From Cenococcum geophilum 1.58 (Eukaryota; Ascomycota; Dothideomycetes; Gloniales; Gloniaceae): 64,000 nt of DNA. The notes under the pieces were generated by a model. It had not been told where the DNA came from and searched no databases. It worked only from the letters and a program-made list of their open reading frames with translations. Location: positions 834,771 to 898,770 of the forward strand of contig KV748204.1 of assembly GCA_001692895.1 (NCBI GenBank), written 5' to 3'. The position numbers were made by a program, and so were the translations under genes. Shown piece after piece: positions 35,880 through 48,505 of the stretch; the first letter of the stretch is position 1, and every line of letters starts with the position of its first letter.

Positions 35880-36140
35880 CTACTGTACCTATTGACTTAC
35901 CTACCTACCTACATCGCCTACCTATCTGCATCTACCTACCTATCTGCATCGCCTACCTATCTACATCTACCTGTCTGCATTTGCCTACCTATCTGCATCT
36001 GCCTACCTATCTATATTTACCTACCCGTTAGTATCTACTACCTATTTACATTCTGCCTTACCTGTCTGCATCTGCCTACCTATCTACATCTACCTACCCG
36101 TTAGCATCTACCTGTTTGTGCCTACCTGTCTGTGCCTACC
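35880..36140. repeat. minisatellite 1: ctacctatctgcat-type
   Basis: Irregular repeats of tacctacctatctgcatc and shorter variants cover about 260 bp, ending at gatcgatcgatcgaatcg near 36150. Confidence 0.85.
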
Positions 36141-36184
36141 TTAATTCGATCGATCGATCGAATCGTTTATAGTGTTGGCTGGCT

Positions 36185-36435
36185 AGTCGTTGTTGCGTCT
36201 GGCGACGGCGACGTCGTCTGGTTCTGGCGACGGTCGTCTGGCGCGCTGGCAACGTCGTCTGGTTCTGGCGACGGTCGTCTGGCTCTGGCAACGGTCGTCT
36301 GGTTCTGGTAACGTCGTCTGGCTGGCGACGGTCGTCTGGTTCTGGCGACGGTCGTCTGGCTGGCGATGGTCGTCTGGTTCTGGTAACGGTCATCTGGTTC
36401 TGGCGACGGTCGTCTAGTTCTAGCAACGGTCCTCT
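36185..36435. repeat. minisatellite 2: gtcgtctggttctggcgacg-type
   Basis: About a dozen imperfect units of roughly 20 bp (gtcgtctggttctggcgacg and a shorter ctggctggcgacg form). The sequence is GC-rich, in contrast to the surroundings. Confidence 0.88.
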
Positions 36436-36544
36436 GCTGGCTGCCGTTCTGGTGCCTTCCCTAGGTAGGGAGGATATAAAGAAGAAGGAAGGGTAAAAAA
36501 TAAAGGTGGTTACATAGGGTAGAGGCACGTGTAGAGGCTATCGG

Positions 36545-36962
36545 AATATAGCGGGACCGATGCAGAGCTTCGTGTAGGAGCCTCTGTACGCAGAGCTTCG
36601 CGCAGAGCCTCGTGCAGAGCCTCTGTACGCAGAGCTTCGCGCAGAGCCTCGTGCAGAGCTTCGTGCAGAGCTTCGTGCAGAGCTTCGTGCAGAGCTTCGT
36701 GCAGAGCTTCGTGCAGAGCTTCGTGCAGAGCTTCGTGCAGAGCTTCGTGCAGAGCTTCGTGCAGAGCTTCGTGCAGAGCTTCGTGCAGAGCTTCGTGCAG
36801 AGCTTCGTGCAGAGCCTCTGTACGCAGAGCTTCGTGTAGAGCCTCGTGAAGAGCCTTATGCGAAGCTTCGTGCAGAGCTTTGTGCAGAGCCTCTATGCGC
36901 AGAGCTTCGTGCAGAGCCTCTGTACGCAGAGCTTCGTATAGAGCCTCGTGCAGAGCCTCCAA
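36545..36962. repeat. minisatellite 3: 12-bp cagagcttcgtg array
   Basis: About 34 units of cagagcttcgtg, perfect in the centre (about 36650-36810) and with tctgtacg or cctcgtg variants at the edges. Because the unit is a multiple of three and lacks stops, both strands have accidental open frames (ALHE repeats on the minus strand). I do not regard these as genes. Confidence 0.93.
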
Positions 36963-37074
36963 GTAATAAGACTATAAGATTGTATGAGATTGTATAAGAT
37001 TGTATAGGATTATATATAATAGTTAAATATATAGCATATAACTTTACCTTAATCGCACGTTAAGAAATATACAG

Positions 37075-37480
37075 TTAGCTTTTAAAGTTGTTAAGTAGGT
37101 TAACTATATGTTAAGTTAGTTAAATTATATGTCAAGTAGGTCAATTGCGTGTTAAGTTAGTTAAATTGCATATTAAGTAGGTCAATTGCGTATTAAGTTA
37201 GTTAAATTGCATGTTAAGTAGGTCAACTGCGTATTAAGTTAGTTAAATTATATATTAAGTAGGTCAACTGCGTATTAAGTTAGTTAAATTACATGTTAAG
37301 TAGGTCAACTGCGTGTTAAGTTAGTTAAATTACATGTCAAGTAGGTCAACTGCGTGTTAAGTTAGTTAAATTATATATCAAGTAGGTCAACTGCGTGTTG
37401 AGTTGGTTAAATTGCATGTCAAGTTAGTCAATTGCGTGTCAAGTTAGTTAATTGCGTGTCGAGTTGGTCAAATTGCATGT
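37075..37480. repeat. minisatellite 4: 41-bp aagtaggtcaactgcgtg array
   Basis: About ten units of around 41 bp alternating aagtaggtcaactgcgtgtt and aagttagttaaattacatgt, with many tgc/tat transitions between copies. Confidence 0.9.
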
Positions 37481-37544
37481 CAATTACGCGAAACGCGAAA
37501 ACCAAAGTCTACTTAAATCTCATCCTGCGAATATTTTCCCGATG

Positions 37545-40146
37545 CCTCTAATTACTCCTTTAGATCCTTTAACGTTATAATTAAGGCTCCTTTAATATAA
37601 GTTATAGCCTTTTCTATAATCGGGTGGTCCTGGATAACTTTCTTATCTAACTATATATAGAAATCTTCCCACTTATTATTATATCGTTGTCTATACCACT
37701 TTTAGTATAACCCTTTAAGTGTATACGGCTCGTCCGTAAGGAAGTATCTTCTTATTACTGCGTTATAATAGCCCTTTATATATTGTTCTTCGAACCTAGT
37801 TAAAATCCCTAGATCCTCTTCTTATTCTAATTTAGTAAGCCACTTAGCCCTTAGTGTGCCTACTTTAGGCCTATTAGTGACCTTTTATATAAGTGCTCTA
37901 TCCCTTATACATCCTAATATACTAAATCTCTTATCTAGTTTCTATTCTTACTATAAGGTAATTCTCGCTCTAAATTCCTCTATAGTTTCTTTTCTTTTAT
38001 ATCTTATAAGTGGATCCTTAAAGTCGTCGTACTTCTTAATCTTGGTATCGACTTTTTAATCTTTAGGCTGAATACTGTATTCCCCTAGTAAGTCTTTTAG
38101 GTCTATATATCTATCTCCTAGTCTAACTGCTATTTATATTATAGATTCTCTAATCTATAAGGAAGCTCCTTGCCTCTTGCCTATAGGTGTCCTTATTTAT
38201 ACTCTAAATTCTTAGTCCCTTAGATTCTTTAATCCTAAGCTTGCTTCTAACTTAAGCTTAGCTCCCGCCTTAGTTTAACTAGGTATCCGTAGTGTTCTTA
38301 TCTCGTCTTAAGAGTCTTAAATCTTATCTATCTCATCTTAAGAATCTAATGCCTGTGGGAAACTCTATCCTAAGCTTATTTGTATATCTTTAAACTAAGC
38401 TACTGCTCTACTCTATCGGTTTTTATTCGTTATAGGCCCTTAAGCTATCCTCATCCTATCTTTAGAATCTTAGATCTCTCTTATTTCGTCTTAAGAATCT
38501 TAAGCCTTTAGCCTTTTATCTTTATTAAGTGGTAAGCTAGCACTAGCAGTTATCTGCTTACTTAATCTCTTTTAGATACTGCTCCTGCCGTCTTATAAAG
38601 CGATAGATGCTATATCTAACGGTGTTATAATACCCGTTATTAAACCTTGCTCTATAGCGGTCTTAGTCTCTACTTCTATTGCGTTATTAAGGTTTGGATA
38701 CCCCTAGTTAGTTCCTTTACTATCCTCATCGCTATTAATTAATAAATACTCTAATTCTATTATTATTATTGCTGATTATTATCCGTATGTTGCTATAATA
38801 TCCTAATTTAACTTATAGAGTTAATCTTATTCTTTATCTAACTCTTTAGTTCCTTTAAGTCCTCTTAACTCTAGCTCTTATAGCTAATAGCTTACGCCAT
38901 ACTTAGCGTCTTTATAAATTTAGTATACGTTATTATAACAAAACGCGAAACTTCTAATTAAATATTCTTTCGTTCCTCGCAGTACACTATTATCCCTCTA
39001 TATATATATGTCTTCTACTAGTTAGGTTCCCTTTATTATATAATAACTCTAACTATCTTTATAATCCCTTATAAAATAACCCTATTTCCCGCAATTTATA
39101 TAAGCTCCGTCTTTAAACTATTAACTTTACTATAGAGTTTGCCTAAACGTCTTCTACTAATAAAATCCCTAGTTTAGCCTTTACTCCTTAGTCCTATAAT
39201 TACTAGATCCTTAACCTCTAGGTTTTTATAGTTTTTTACTCTATCTCTTATAGGCTTCTTTAGTACCGCTTAGGTCCATTAGCTCTGCGCTATACTATAA
39301 TTTCTAACTTAGCTTTAGTCGTTACGTACTCTACGCCTTATATAACTATAAAACTCTATCCTAACCTCTCTTAGTCTATTCCCTTTAGAAGATCCTGTTG
39401 TTAATCTTTATTACTTAATCTATTAATTCCCTTAGGGTGTCCGCATCTTCTATTAGAATAATTACGTCCTAGACTTTAGCCTTAAGTCCCTATTTATACT
39501 GTGCCATAAGCGCCCTATTATTTCACTTAACTTATATAGCTAGCGTTTAGAACTGCGTTATATACTTAATTGCTAAGGTTTATTACATAATGTCTTAAAG
39601 TTTTCTTTCCGCTATAGTTACTGCCTCTGGGTCTCTAAATATCTATATAAGTCGCTCTACAAATCCTTCCTAACTTAAAAATATAAACCGCACCTCTTAA
39701 TTAGTGGTTGTTATTCTATTTACCTATATTTCTATAAGGTAAGGCTTAAATTATTTAAGTGCTCTTCCTAATAAGAATAATCCCGCGTAAGCTATTCGAT
39801 CTATAGGCGTTACCAGCTTTACTCCTTCCTGCGCTACCTTAAAGTGTATTTATATAAGAAATCCTTTAAGCTTTAATCTTTCTCCTAAGAATCTTTTAAT
39901 TAATAGTAACTTAACCTTTACTACGCCTATCCCGTTAATCCTTTATTTAAGTATTATATTATTTTCTATTAACTGGTCAACTATCTCTTATAGTTATCCG
40001 ACCGTCACAGGTTGTTATAAGTTAGTATCTACTATATTAGTGTCGTCTCCAGACCTTAAAGTAGTTGCCGCCGTCGATGGCGTTATAGTGGCTACTTTTG
40101 GTGGTATATTATTTAACTTATTAAAACCGTAACTAGGTAGTAATTA
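37545..40146 (-). pseudogene. gag region remnant of element A
   Basis: Between the minisatellite element and the 5' LTR the minus strand gives a broken polyprotein start just inside the LTR at 40146 and gag-like sequence (for example GLFLLGRALK followed by FKPYLIEI) with frequent TAG/TAA. It is related to 54.2-56.5 kb. Not functional. Confidence 0.65.
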
Positions 40147-40567
40147 TGTAACGGAACTTTATAGCAAGTACTACGATGGGCTTATTATTAGGCTAGGTGT
40201 GTAGGTATTGCAAGTAAGTTAACAACGTAATAATAACTAGTGGAGTGGTTACCTAACAGATTAACTTTAATTGTATTCTAAGAATTACTATAAGGAAAGA
40301 ACTATCTAGAGTAGGGATTGTAGTCCTTTAAATACATAACCGTACTTCTAGGAAACCCTCCTTATATATAAGGTACGCATTATACGTAAGGTATATAAGT
40401 TCCCTCCGTTCCTCTTATTCCTTACGTAGCACATTATATAACTCGCTTACCATTCCTTATTATATGGTTCCACTGGCTCTATACTAGACCGTGCTAATAT
40501 TAACCAACTAGCTTCTTCCGACTCCCTTCCTAGTAGTCATAACATCGTACTTAAAGCGTCCGTAACA
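40147..40567 (-). repeat. LTR of element A (5' LTR)
   Basis: A 421-bp copy from tgtaacgg to cgtaaca with intact TG..CA ends, followed by the ccccc target duplication. Confidence 0.93.
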
Positions 40568-41649
40568 CCCCCTTTAAAAAGGGTCGTCCCCAATCCTTTA
40601 TATACTTAAGCCTTAATAAAACCCCTAAAAAACCTTAGTAAGGAAAAAATTTAAAGGGGAAAGAGTGTTTTAATTTTATATATAGAGAGACGGGTATACA
40701 TACGCGGCGTGAAGATGTTAAGGAACTTTGACCGGCGGTTAAAGTTATCTAATTAGTCAGATTTGCCTTACTAAGACTCCCCCGCATTTAACCGAGCTAA
40801 TAGCGATTTTATATACCCGGTATAGAAAATCCTAATTAGTCTATTTAATAGGTAGAGCTAGTAGAGCTTAATACCGTCGCTTAAATTTAGTAGACTAGAA
40901 ATATTCTAAAGCTCGCTTATATAGGCAGGTCGCTAGTACCTCGCGGGTAGGTTATAGGTTATTTATATATAGCCAGATTCGTAAACAGTAAGGCTATATA
41001 CCTATTAAATCCGCCGCTAACCCTACTTTAGCCTTACACTATGCCGGTATAACGCCGTATATACTTCGTGGGTAGGTTATAGGTTATTTATATACAGCTA
41101 GATTAGGACGGTAAGGCTATATACCTATTAGACCCGCCGCTAACCTATATTTTAGCCTTATACGTTATTTGCGTAGTATATACGTAGAATAGTATATAAG
41201 TTATTAGTATAGGTTACTACCGGTAGATTACTAGCAGGTTATAAACCTTGGTTAAATAAACCCTAGTTATAAACGGGCCTATTCTCTAATATATAAACAA
41301 TTTACTTAGCTAGTATAGAGTAACGGACTAGGTCTAGAAAGGGTGCTTTTTAAATTAAAGCTATAGTTCTTACAGCAATCGCTTATTCTTTAATCCCTTA
41401 GGACGTCCTCTACTCCGCTTTAATGCAGGTTATATTTTAATAGCGGCGCTTACTTTTCGCCTACGCTTCGGCTATAAGGCTAGGGTGTCCCACTTACGGT
41501 ACTTATCTAGCAGTTATTAACAATTCTTAAGTTCTATCTCGTATTTCCATTTATTATACTTATTTAACTATCCTAGCCATTTAATAAGGTACTATGGTTA
41601 TCTAGCATAATCCTAGTAGGCGATAATTGCTTCTACTTCCCAGCTACCT

Positions 41650-44600
41650 TTCTTAAGCTCTTTTACTACCGGGGGTTAAAACCTAGGGCGTAACCTATAA
41701 GGCTCTAGTAGGGAGATATANAAGACTAGGTGGAGCCNTGCNATAGTAGGTANAAGCTNTAGCTTATATACTTACTNNCCTACGCGCTCTAGGATCTAAA
41801 ACGGTCCTATAAACTTATAGTTAAGCTTTTTATAGGGACGTTTTATGCGGATGTTCTTAGAGGAAAGTAGGACTCATTTACCGACGGCAAAGTGCTTAGC
41901 TACGTAGTAATAATTATAGTATTTTACCTAAAGCTTTTAGGCGTGCATTATTAACGCCGCCGCTGCCTTATATATAAGGCGCAGGCGTTATAGGTACGTC
42001 TCTATAAGTTAGATATTTATTAACTCAGACCCCTCCCTACCTTACTAGGCGTCTTAAACGCTGTCTAAAACTCCGTCTAGGATGTTTAGTAGCTAGCTAT
42101 AGGCAAGCTTAATAAGGGAACGCTTTATTATAGTATAGACCTTAGAGTTATAGGTAAAGGCTACTTCTTTAAGTAGAGAGGCCTAATTAGACTGTTCCTA
42201 GTTTATAAATATACGTAGGTATACCTTAAGCTCCTAGTTCTAGCGCTCCGTCTAACTATCTATCTGCAGGTAGAATATAGTACTAAGTTTATATTAAACG
42301 CGGAGATAGTAGCATATAGTGCTCTAATACTTACTTATAAATATACTACCCCTATTAGAGACAATATTATCTAGAGGCCTTATTTATATAAAGACTCTAA
42401 ATAAGAGTTCTGCGAGTTACGTAGCATTAATTATCTTACGCACTAAATAGTAGCGTACTAGCTTTATAAAATGGTCTATAAGGATAAGGACGGAGTTATA
42501 CTCTACGCCATTAGGAGTTTTAGACTCTAGGAGATCCGTAATAAAGTTAAGTAAATAATACTACTAGGCTCGGGTAGGGACATAGAGAGGCTACAGCTCA
42601 CTATAGGGTTTATAGCGGCGCGATTTAAAGCGTTAGTAGGCATTATAATTATCTAGGTATTTACGGAGGTCTTAGGTAAGGCCGTTCCAAATATACTTCT
42701 ACGCAATTACCTTAAAAGTATAGTTAAAACCATAGTAGCCGCCTATAGGATTGTTATAATTCCGCTTAAGGATCTCCTATTATAGTAGTATACAATTTAG
42801 CACCTAGACCTTATTATTTTACCTTAGAAGTCTTTAATTATTAAGGGTATAGTCTTTATTACTAGTAGGAACTTATTCCTAGATTAACTAATTATATATA
42901 GAGTATATAAAGGTATCCCTTTTTTATACTCTATAAATAAAATTAACTAGTGACTTAGGGGGGTGTTCTGTAAACGCTGTTTTAGCTAAAGCAGCTATTA
43001 CTACCTCTTACTATAGCACGAGACTCTACGTAAAGTCGGTACTAGCGAAGTAATATATAATATATAGGTAACTTGTTAAATTATTATAGGGGACTATAGC
43101 CTAGGCTAAGGGGTCTTCCCTAGGGTTAAGCGCTATTAGGCCAGTTAAAGTAGTTTTAGAGAGAATAGTAGGACGCTCTAGTCCGCCGGCGCCAAGTTTA
43201 TAAGGGTCGCTTATATACTACACGTATGCTACTTACTAGTTTAGTATAGTAGCACTAGGGCCGCCTATAAGGCCTATAACCCGCAACTTTTGCTATAATA
43301 TAGGCAGCATAGCATTAAGGATTGTCCTCTTACTGCTATATTTAAAGCCTTTAGTATAATCCAGGCGCCAGGATAGTATATTAACAGGATTTGCTTTACC
43401 TAGCTTATATTTAATCTTAAAATTAAACTTAGCTAGTTCCTTAGTATACTGGGCCTAGTAAGTAGATAAGCTCTTAGTGGTTATAAAGTACCTAAGATTA
43501 TTATAATTATAGAGCACGCGCGTTATATACGCGGCGTATTTAAGGTAATAGCACCATGTCTTAAAGCATTGCACTATAGTAAGTAGTTCTTTATTATATA
43601 TATTATATTATACTTCTAGGCTAGTAAGCTTCTAACTATAATAGGCGATTAGGTGCTAGTAGAGTTAATCTCCTTACCCTAAAGGCTATAGAAGTATACC
43701 GCTATAGGCATAATTAAAAGCGTTAGTAATTACTATTAGGGGTAAATTAGGGTTAAAGTGGCGAAGTAGAGGAGCCTATATAAATATAGCGCGTAGATTA
43801 TAGAACGCCTACTACGCGTTATTAGGCTAGGACCAAGGTTAGTACTATTTAGTAGGCCCTTTTAACTTACGCTTTTACTTCCTCTCCCTATCTAATATTA
43901 GGTCGCGATATGCTTATACAAGATATATATATAGGGGGTATATAGTATCTAAGTAGTTCCAGACAAATTACCTATAGAAGTTAGCAAAGTTAAGGAAGAC
44001 CTAGATGTCCCTATAGAACTTAGGCTTAGGCTATTCCTTAATAGCTTTTACGCGGTTAGGGTCCATTATAATACCCCTAGGGGTAACGATAAAGCCCAGA
44101 AACTTAACGTTCTTAGTATAAAAGATATATTTTAATAGTTTGGCGTATAGGCCCTAAGCGCGGAGCTGTTATAGTACCTGCTTAACGTACTTGACGTACT
44201 TATCCTTATTATTTAAGTAGATAAGAATATTATCTAGGTAAACTATATAGATAGTATCTACTAGGGTTTCTAGAGCTTTATAAATATAGCTCTAAAATGT
44301 TATAGGGGCGTTAGTAAGACTAAAGGGCATTACTAGGTACTTAAAGTAACTATAGCGTGTCTTAAATACGGTCTTCTATTTATTTCCCTTTTTAATATAA
44401 ATCCTATAGTACGTATTATAAAGATCTAGCTTTATAAATATCTTCGCATAGCTAAGCCTATTAAAGAGTTCGCTAACTAATAGTAGGGGGTACCGGTTCT
44501 TAATTGTAATCTTATTTAGGCGTCTATAGTTAATGCATAACTATATTATACCATCTACTTTCGGTATAAAGAGGATAAGCACTCTAGTAGGCGACTTACT

Positions 44601-45700
44601 AGGCCTAATCTAGCCCCTTTTAAGAGCACTGTCTAGGTACTCTTATAGAATCTATAACTCTTTCTATAAGAGGTTATAGAGGGGCATTTATAGTAGCATC
44701 TTGCCTTTTTCTAAGTTGATCGCATAGTTATACTTAGAGTTCTATGGTAGTATACTTACTAGCTTATTAGAGAAGATATTAATTTCCTCCTTATATATAT
44801 CTAGTAGGCTAAGGGCTACGGAGGTCAAGGCAACTATTATATAGTAGTATACTTCTAAGAGCTAGTAGAGAGAAGGATACAGCCAATATACATTTTATAG
44901 GTATACTCGCATTAAGAGTGTATATAGCTCCGCTATAGTATACTTAATAGTTTTAGGGTTTTAATCACCTCCCCCTTATATATAGGTGATCTGCGCTAGC
45001 ACCGAAGGGTCTTTATAGGTACTCGCTGCTAGTAACAGTAGGTCCTCTACTATATTTATAACCGGTGTCTCTATATCCGGAGGGTCTATATAGGTACTCG
45101 CTGCCAGTAATAATAGGTCCTCTATTATGTTTATAACCGGCGTAGAAAAAGAGTCTTCTAGCTATAGTAAATAGACTATTTTACTAGCCTTAATATCTGC
45201 GAGAAGAGCGTTAAGGGTAACTATCTAGAGGCGTTTAGGGTTTAAAGTACCCTAGATAAACTATCTAGAACAGAAGCTAATTAATAAATCTACTTCCGCA
45301 AGCTAATCCTATTTAAGAACTATATTATAACCATTAAATAAGCCGCCCTAAAAGGTCTGCGGGCTAATAGTGTAAGAGGTACCCTAGGAGTCGCTAGTAG
45401 TAACTATTAGATTATAAGTATCCCAGATTATTATCTAGTTATTATTAAGGAAACATGCAATAGGTTTACGTAGATATAGCGCGTAGCGTATAGGCAGGTT
45501 AAACTTATAGACAACGTCTTAATTAATAAGGTTAATTTAGCACCTATTATTATATAAAATATATAGGCGGACTTTACCCTAGGGCGTATTTATCGCAATA
45601 TATACTACAATACATTTCTTTTCTCCCTTTATATTAGGCCCTAGTTATAGTTAAAAGAGATACGCTACTAGGGCTTTAGGTTTTCTAAAGGCCGAGCTAA
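41650..45700 (-). pseudogene. pol remnant of element B (protease, RT, RNase H, integrase)
   Basis: The minus strand at about 44.6-43.9 kb reads as a gypsy RT: LNYRRLNKITIKNRYPL, KLDLYNTYYRI, LVMPFSLTNAP, the catalytic box as YLDNILIYL (family YxDD, second Asp now Asn), and FLGFIVTPRGI. TAG or TAA interrupts at former Gln and Trp codons. RNase H and integrase lie at lower coordinates. Not functional. Confidence 0.82.
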
Positions 45701-46870
45701 CTTCTCTTTATTGGGCTACTTCCAGTATTCCTTACGGTGGCCGCCTACGGTCCTTTAACTCGCCTACGTAGCACCGGTGTCTAGGGGGTCCCCTAAGCCA
45801 TCCAGCTTTTAGGTAGTCTCCCTAGGAGTTTACTTAAAAAAGCGTCGCCCTTTTTAGGTTCTATTCCCTAAGCCTAACTCTATAGAGCCTATACTGCGAC
45901 CGCGCTTTATATATAATAATTTGCCGCTACTACTTACGCAATCTTCTGCGAGCTTTATAGTATTAAGTAATTACTTTATATAGCGGATTTTATTAAAGAG
46001 GTCTTTAGTAGTTTTTACCTATTAGGCAAAGTTCTAGCGGAAGAGCTCTACTTATAGGTGGGCTGAGAGATATAAGAACTAAAAGTCTACCTATTATTTA
46101 GGATTAATAAAAGGGGTATATAAGAAGAGGTCCTCTAAGCTACGTATATGGGCTAGGAAGACATTAAACCTCTAGTTCTCCTTTATAACAGCCGTATAGT
46201 ACATTATAGCGTTATTAAAGCGTCTTTCTATAGGATTCCTAATCTAGTCTTAGACTATAGTCTTAAATTCGTCCTATAGTAAAGGACCCTTATCCTTAGT
46301 ACCTAACCGGCAATAAACTAGTTAGGTAATTATCTTCTTTTTTATAAGACCTTTAATAGCCCAACACGTACGTCACTTACAGTTATAGTTAGCATTATTA
46401 ACCTTAAATTGGTTCTTAACTGCGGCGATCTACCAGTTAAAATGCTAATAAGTAATACCGCTAATATTAGGTAGTAACTTCTTAACTAGGGCGTTAAGAT
46501 TTATTTGGCGTATGTGTTCGCTATATAACTTATACTCTTTACTAAAAGGGTAACGGGAGGGCTTTATCGAATCGATAATGCTCTATAAGTTAGCTATTTT
46601 CTTAGCCAGCTTATCTAGCTCCTTTATATTAGCGGTATTAGGTAGGACGCTAGTAACCTTACTAAGCTTCTATTAAGCCTAGGTATATAAGTTAAACTAG
46701 TCTTTAGCGTTTATAGATATCTAATCGTTTTAAGGTTTAGAAGGTGGCTTAAATTCTACTAGTATACTTCTAGCGGTTTTATTTGCACTAAATCCTAAGG
46801 CGTTCTACGGTCACATCGCTAGCGTATTACCGTTAGGTGTAGGCGTCGGTTTTTTTTTCGGAGGCATTAT
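45700..46870 (-). pseudogene. gag remnant of element B
   Basis: A broken frame starts about 50 bp inside the 5' LTR with a basic MPPKKKPTPTPNGN and continues through long helical, Lys/Leu-rich sequence with many stops, as expected of a RIP-mutated gypsy gag. Confidence 0.7.
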
Positions 46871-46919
46871 AGGAAAATTAAACCGGCTATCCTTCTAAGG
46901 GGATTGGTAAGGATTTAAA

Positions 46920-47144
46920 TATAAGGTAAAGATATAGATAGGGAGTCTAATAATAGAATAATAGGTATATTGTATAGACAGAGACAAATCCTTAAGGGAA
47001 AAGGAGGAGTCTATATATAAGGTAGGAAGGGTTTTCCCTAGGCACGTGTAGAGCACGTGCCTTATGGGCGAGTCACCCCTGGGTTGCCCTAGGGTCGCCT
47101 ATACCTTGCGGCTATATAACTATCTACTTAGGTTTCACCTAACA
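46920..47144 (-). repeat. LTR of element B (5' LTR)
   Basis: A 225-bp copy, less RIP-changed than its partner (it keeps cacgtg and cctaaca). It is followed by the target duplication tatat at 47145-47149. Confidence 0.92.
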
Positions 47145-47940
47145 TATATAGCGTAATACTAATTTAGCTTAGTATAACGCCAATCTATATAGTAATCTAT
47201 AGGCGTATAAAGGTATTATTCTAGAAATTTAATAAAGCTTAATATATTATATCCCTGCCTTTTTAACTAAAATTTTAGTAAAATATATAGAGAATATAAT
47301 CTTTCTAATTTTTTTACTATATAAAGCTTAAGTTTATATACTATACAGAGTCTATATATAGACTTTTAGTATTTTAGTAATAATAAACCTTTTCTAAGTA
47401 TCCTCTATACTACTTAATAGTCTTTTTATAGTATTCTTTAGTATTCTCTCTTACCTAATACTACTCTATTACTTAATTTAATAGAGATCTAATAAGCCTA
47501 TTAGTAGATAAGTTAGTAAAGTCTTAAGTTCTAGTTATATAATAGTATTATAGTTATTTAGATAACTATTATTAATTATTACTATTGTTACGGCACTAGC
47601 AGAATTTGGTAGAACTTTGCGGTTATGTGACTAAAGGGCCGTATAAAAGAACCCTACTTTAGCCGGCGCTACTCTTCTTCTTTCCTTTCTCTAGCTTTAG
47701 ATACTCGTTTATAGACAATCCAATCGTATAGGCTTGCGCGTCCCTCTTGCCGTGCTCGTGCCTTAATTAACTAAGTCACTAATATTATCTAAAGCTTCTG
47801 TACTACCACCCGCTGTGTACCCCATGTTCCTATTACGTACCTCCCCTTGTTTCCCCCTTATTACCTACATCTTCCTCATGTATATATAGCTTCCTTTCTT
47901 CATAGTTTGAATAGACGGTCTTCCTCATCTTCTGATCTGC
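47145..47940. other. AT-rich flank of B and possible solo LTR
   Basis: The stretch 47145-47590 is RIP-like with no gene. Near 47587 a TGTTACGG-started segment with gtataaaagaacc resembles an LTR promoter, but I could not find its end or a target duplication. Confidence 0.4.
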
Positions 47941-47953
47941 ACCAGATCGACAA

Positions 47954-48429
47954 ATGCACTGGGCAGTAAACAGCACAATTGCCTTGTCATCAGGAAGCGA
48001 ACACCCAACTGTGCTCCATCTTCATGTGGCTCGTGGTAATTCTAACTCCATTTCTTTTTATTCGGACGATAGCTGCAGCACTATCTACAACAGCATATTC
48101 GAATTCGGGAAAGAGCATCGACCAGCAGGAACTATTCTGGCACGTGCGGCGGTGTATTCTACGAAGCTCCAGCCATCCTCCTCGTAGCGCTTGCATTATG
48201 GGCATATGGCTCGTATACGGCTCTTGCCAGCCACCTGTCATTGGAAGGTGTTGATTATAAAACTTCGGACAAAAATGCTGGGAGTAGAAGCGGGAGCGCG
48301 TCCCCAAATCACTCACTCCAATGTCCATTGACGAGCTCTCTTCCTACATCATCCTCCCACAATGCATCCAATTACGAAGACCCTACGTTCATACGTCTCG
48401 ATAGGCCGAACGGTGATGAGATTGTGTAA
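47954..48429 (+). pseudogene. C-terminal fragment of a multi-pass membrane protein
   Basis: Two frames together read as one membrane protein: frame one gives SIFMWLVVILTPFLFIRT and IDQQELFWH, then the next frame gives GGVFYEAPAILLVALALW followed by AYGSYTALASHLSLEG, and a Ser-rich tail ending RLDRPNGDEIV with the stop at 48427. The switch lies at about 48140, so at least one base has been lost or gained. The N-terminal part is missing upstream. I do not recognise the family. It sits in an island not affected by RIP. Confidence 0.6.
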
Positions 48430-48505
48430 CTTTTTGTTCGACACGGCCATCCAACCTAGATGAGAGCATATATAACCAGTGTGGGCAGCGTATGCTCCTC
48501 CAAAG

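Larger units (their letters stand above)
35576..37544. mobile_element. 1969-bp CATCGG-ended element packed with minisatellites
   Basis: Ends are catcggcaaaatat (35576) and its complement with one mismatch, atattttcccgatg (to 37544). The related element copy at 52.7-57 kb has the uninterrupted site (tagtcctctaat near 54190), so the insertion points are defined and the target duplication is at most cc. Inside are four tandem arrays in a row. No transposase is seen, so it would be non-autonomous. It is more GC-rich and less RIP-like than its host element. Confidence 0.8.
29429..40567 (-). mobile_element. retroelement A: Ty3/gypsy LTR retrotransposon nested in B, RIP-mutated
   Basis: Two 421-bp LTRs (29429-29849 and 40147-40567) are flanked by the perfect 5-bp duplication ccccc (29424-29428 and 40568-40572), so the 11.1-kb element is delimited exactly. 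Its sense is the minus strand. Gag remnants lie near 38-40 kb, and protease, RT/RNase H and integrase remnants at about 30.6-35.5 kb. It contains two later insertions (31975-33123 and 35576-37544), so the original element was about 8 kb. It inserted into the polypurine tract next to the 3' LTR of B. Confidence 0.92.
29194..47144 (-). mobile_element. retroelement B: Ty3/gypsy LTR retrotransposon, RIP-mutated, interrupted by A
   Basis: Terminal repeats of 225 bp (29194-29418 and 46920-47144) are flanked by the 5-bp target duplication tatat (29189-29193 and 47145-47149). Without nested element A (11,139 bp plus its 5-bp duplication) B is about 6.8 kb. Reading on the minus strand the order is 5' LTR (high coordinates), gag, protease, RT, RNase H, integrase, 3' LTR. 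Every frame is broken by TAG and TAA at places where the family has Gln or Trp, as expected of RIP. Ambiguous bases occur at 41721-41778. Confidence 0.9.

Noticed and set aside
36510..36962. A 150-codon open frame of EALHEALHE repeats on the minus strand and its counterpart on the plus strand
   Set aside because: It follows simply from a stop-free 12-bp tandem repeat; there is no start context, no flanking coding sequence and no non-repetitive domain.
37075..37480. Regularly spaced repeats resembling a CRISPR array
   Set aside because: The units are adjacent 41-bp tandem copies with drifting sequence and no unique spacers, and the genome is eukaryotic.
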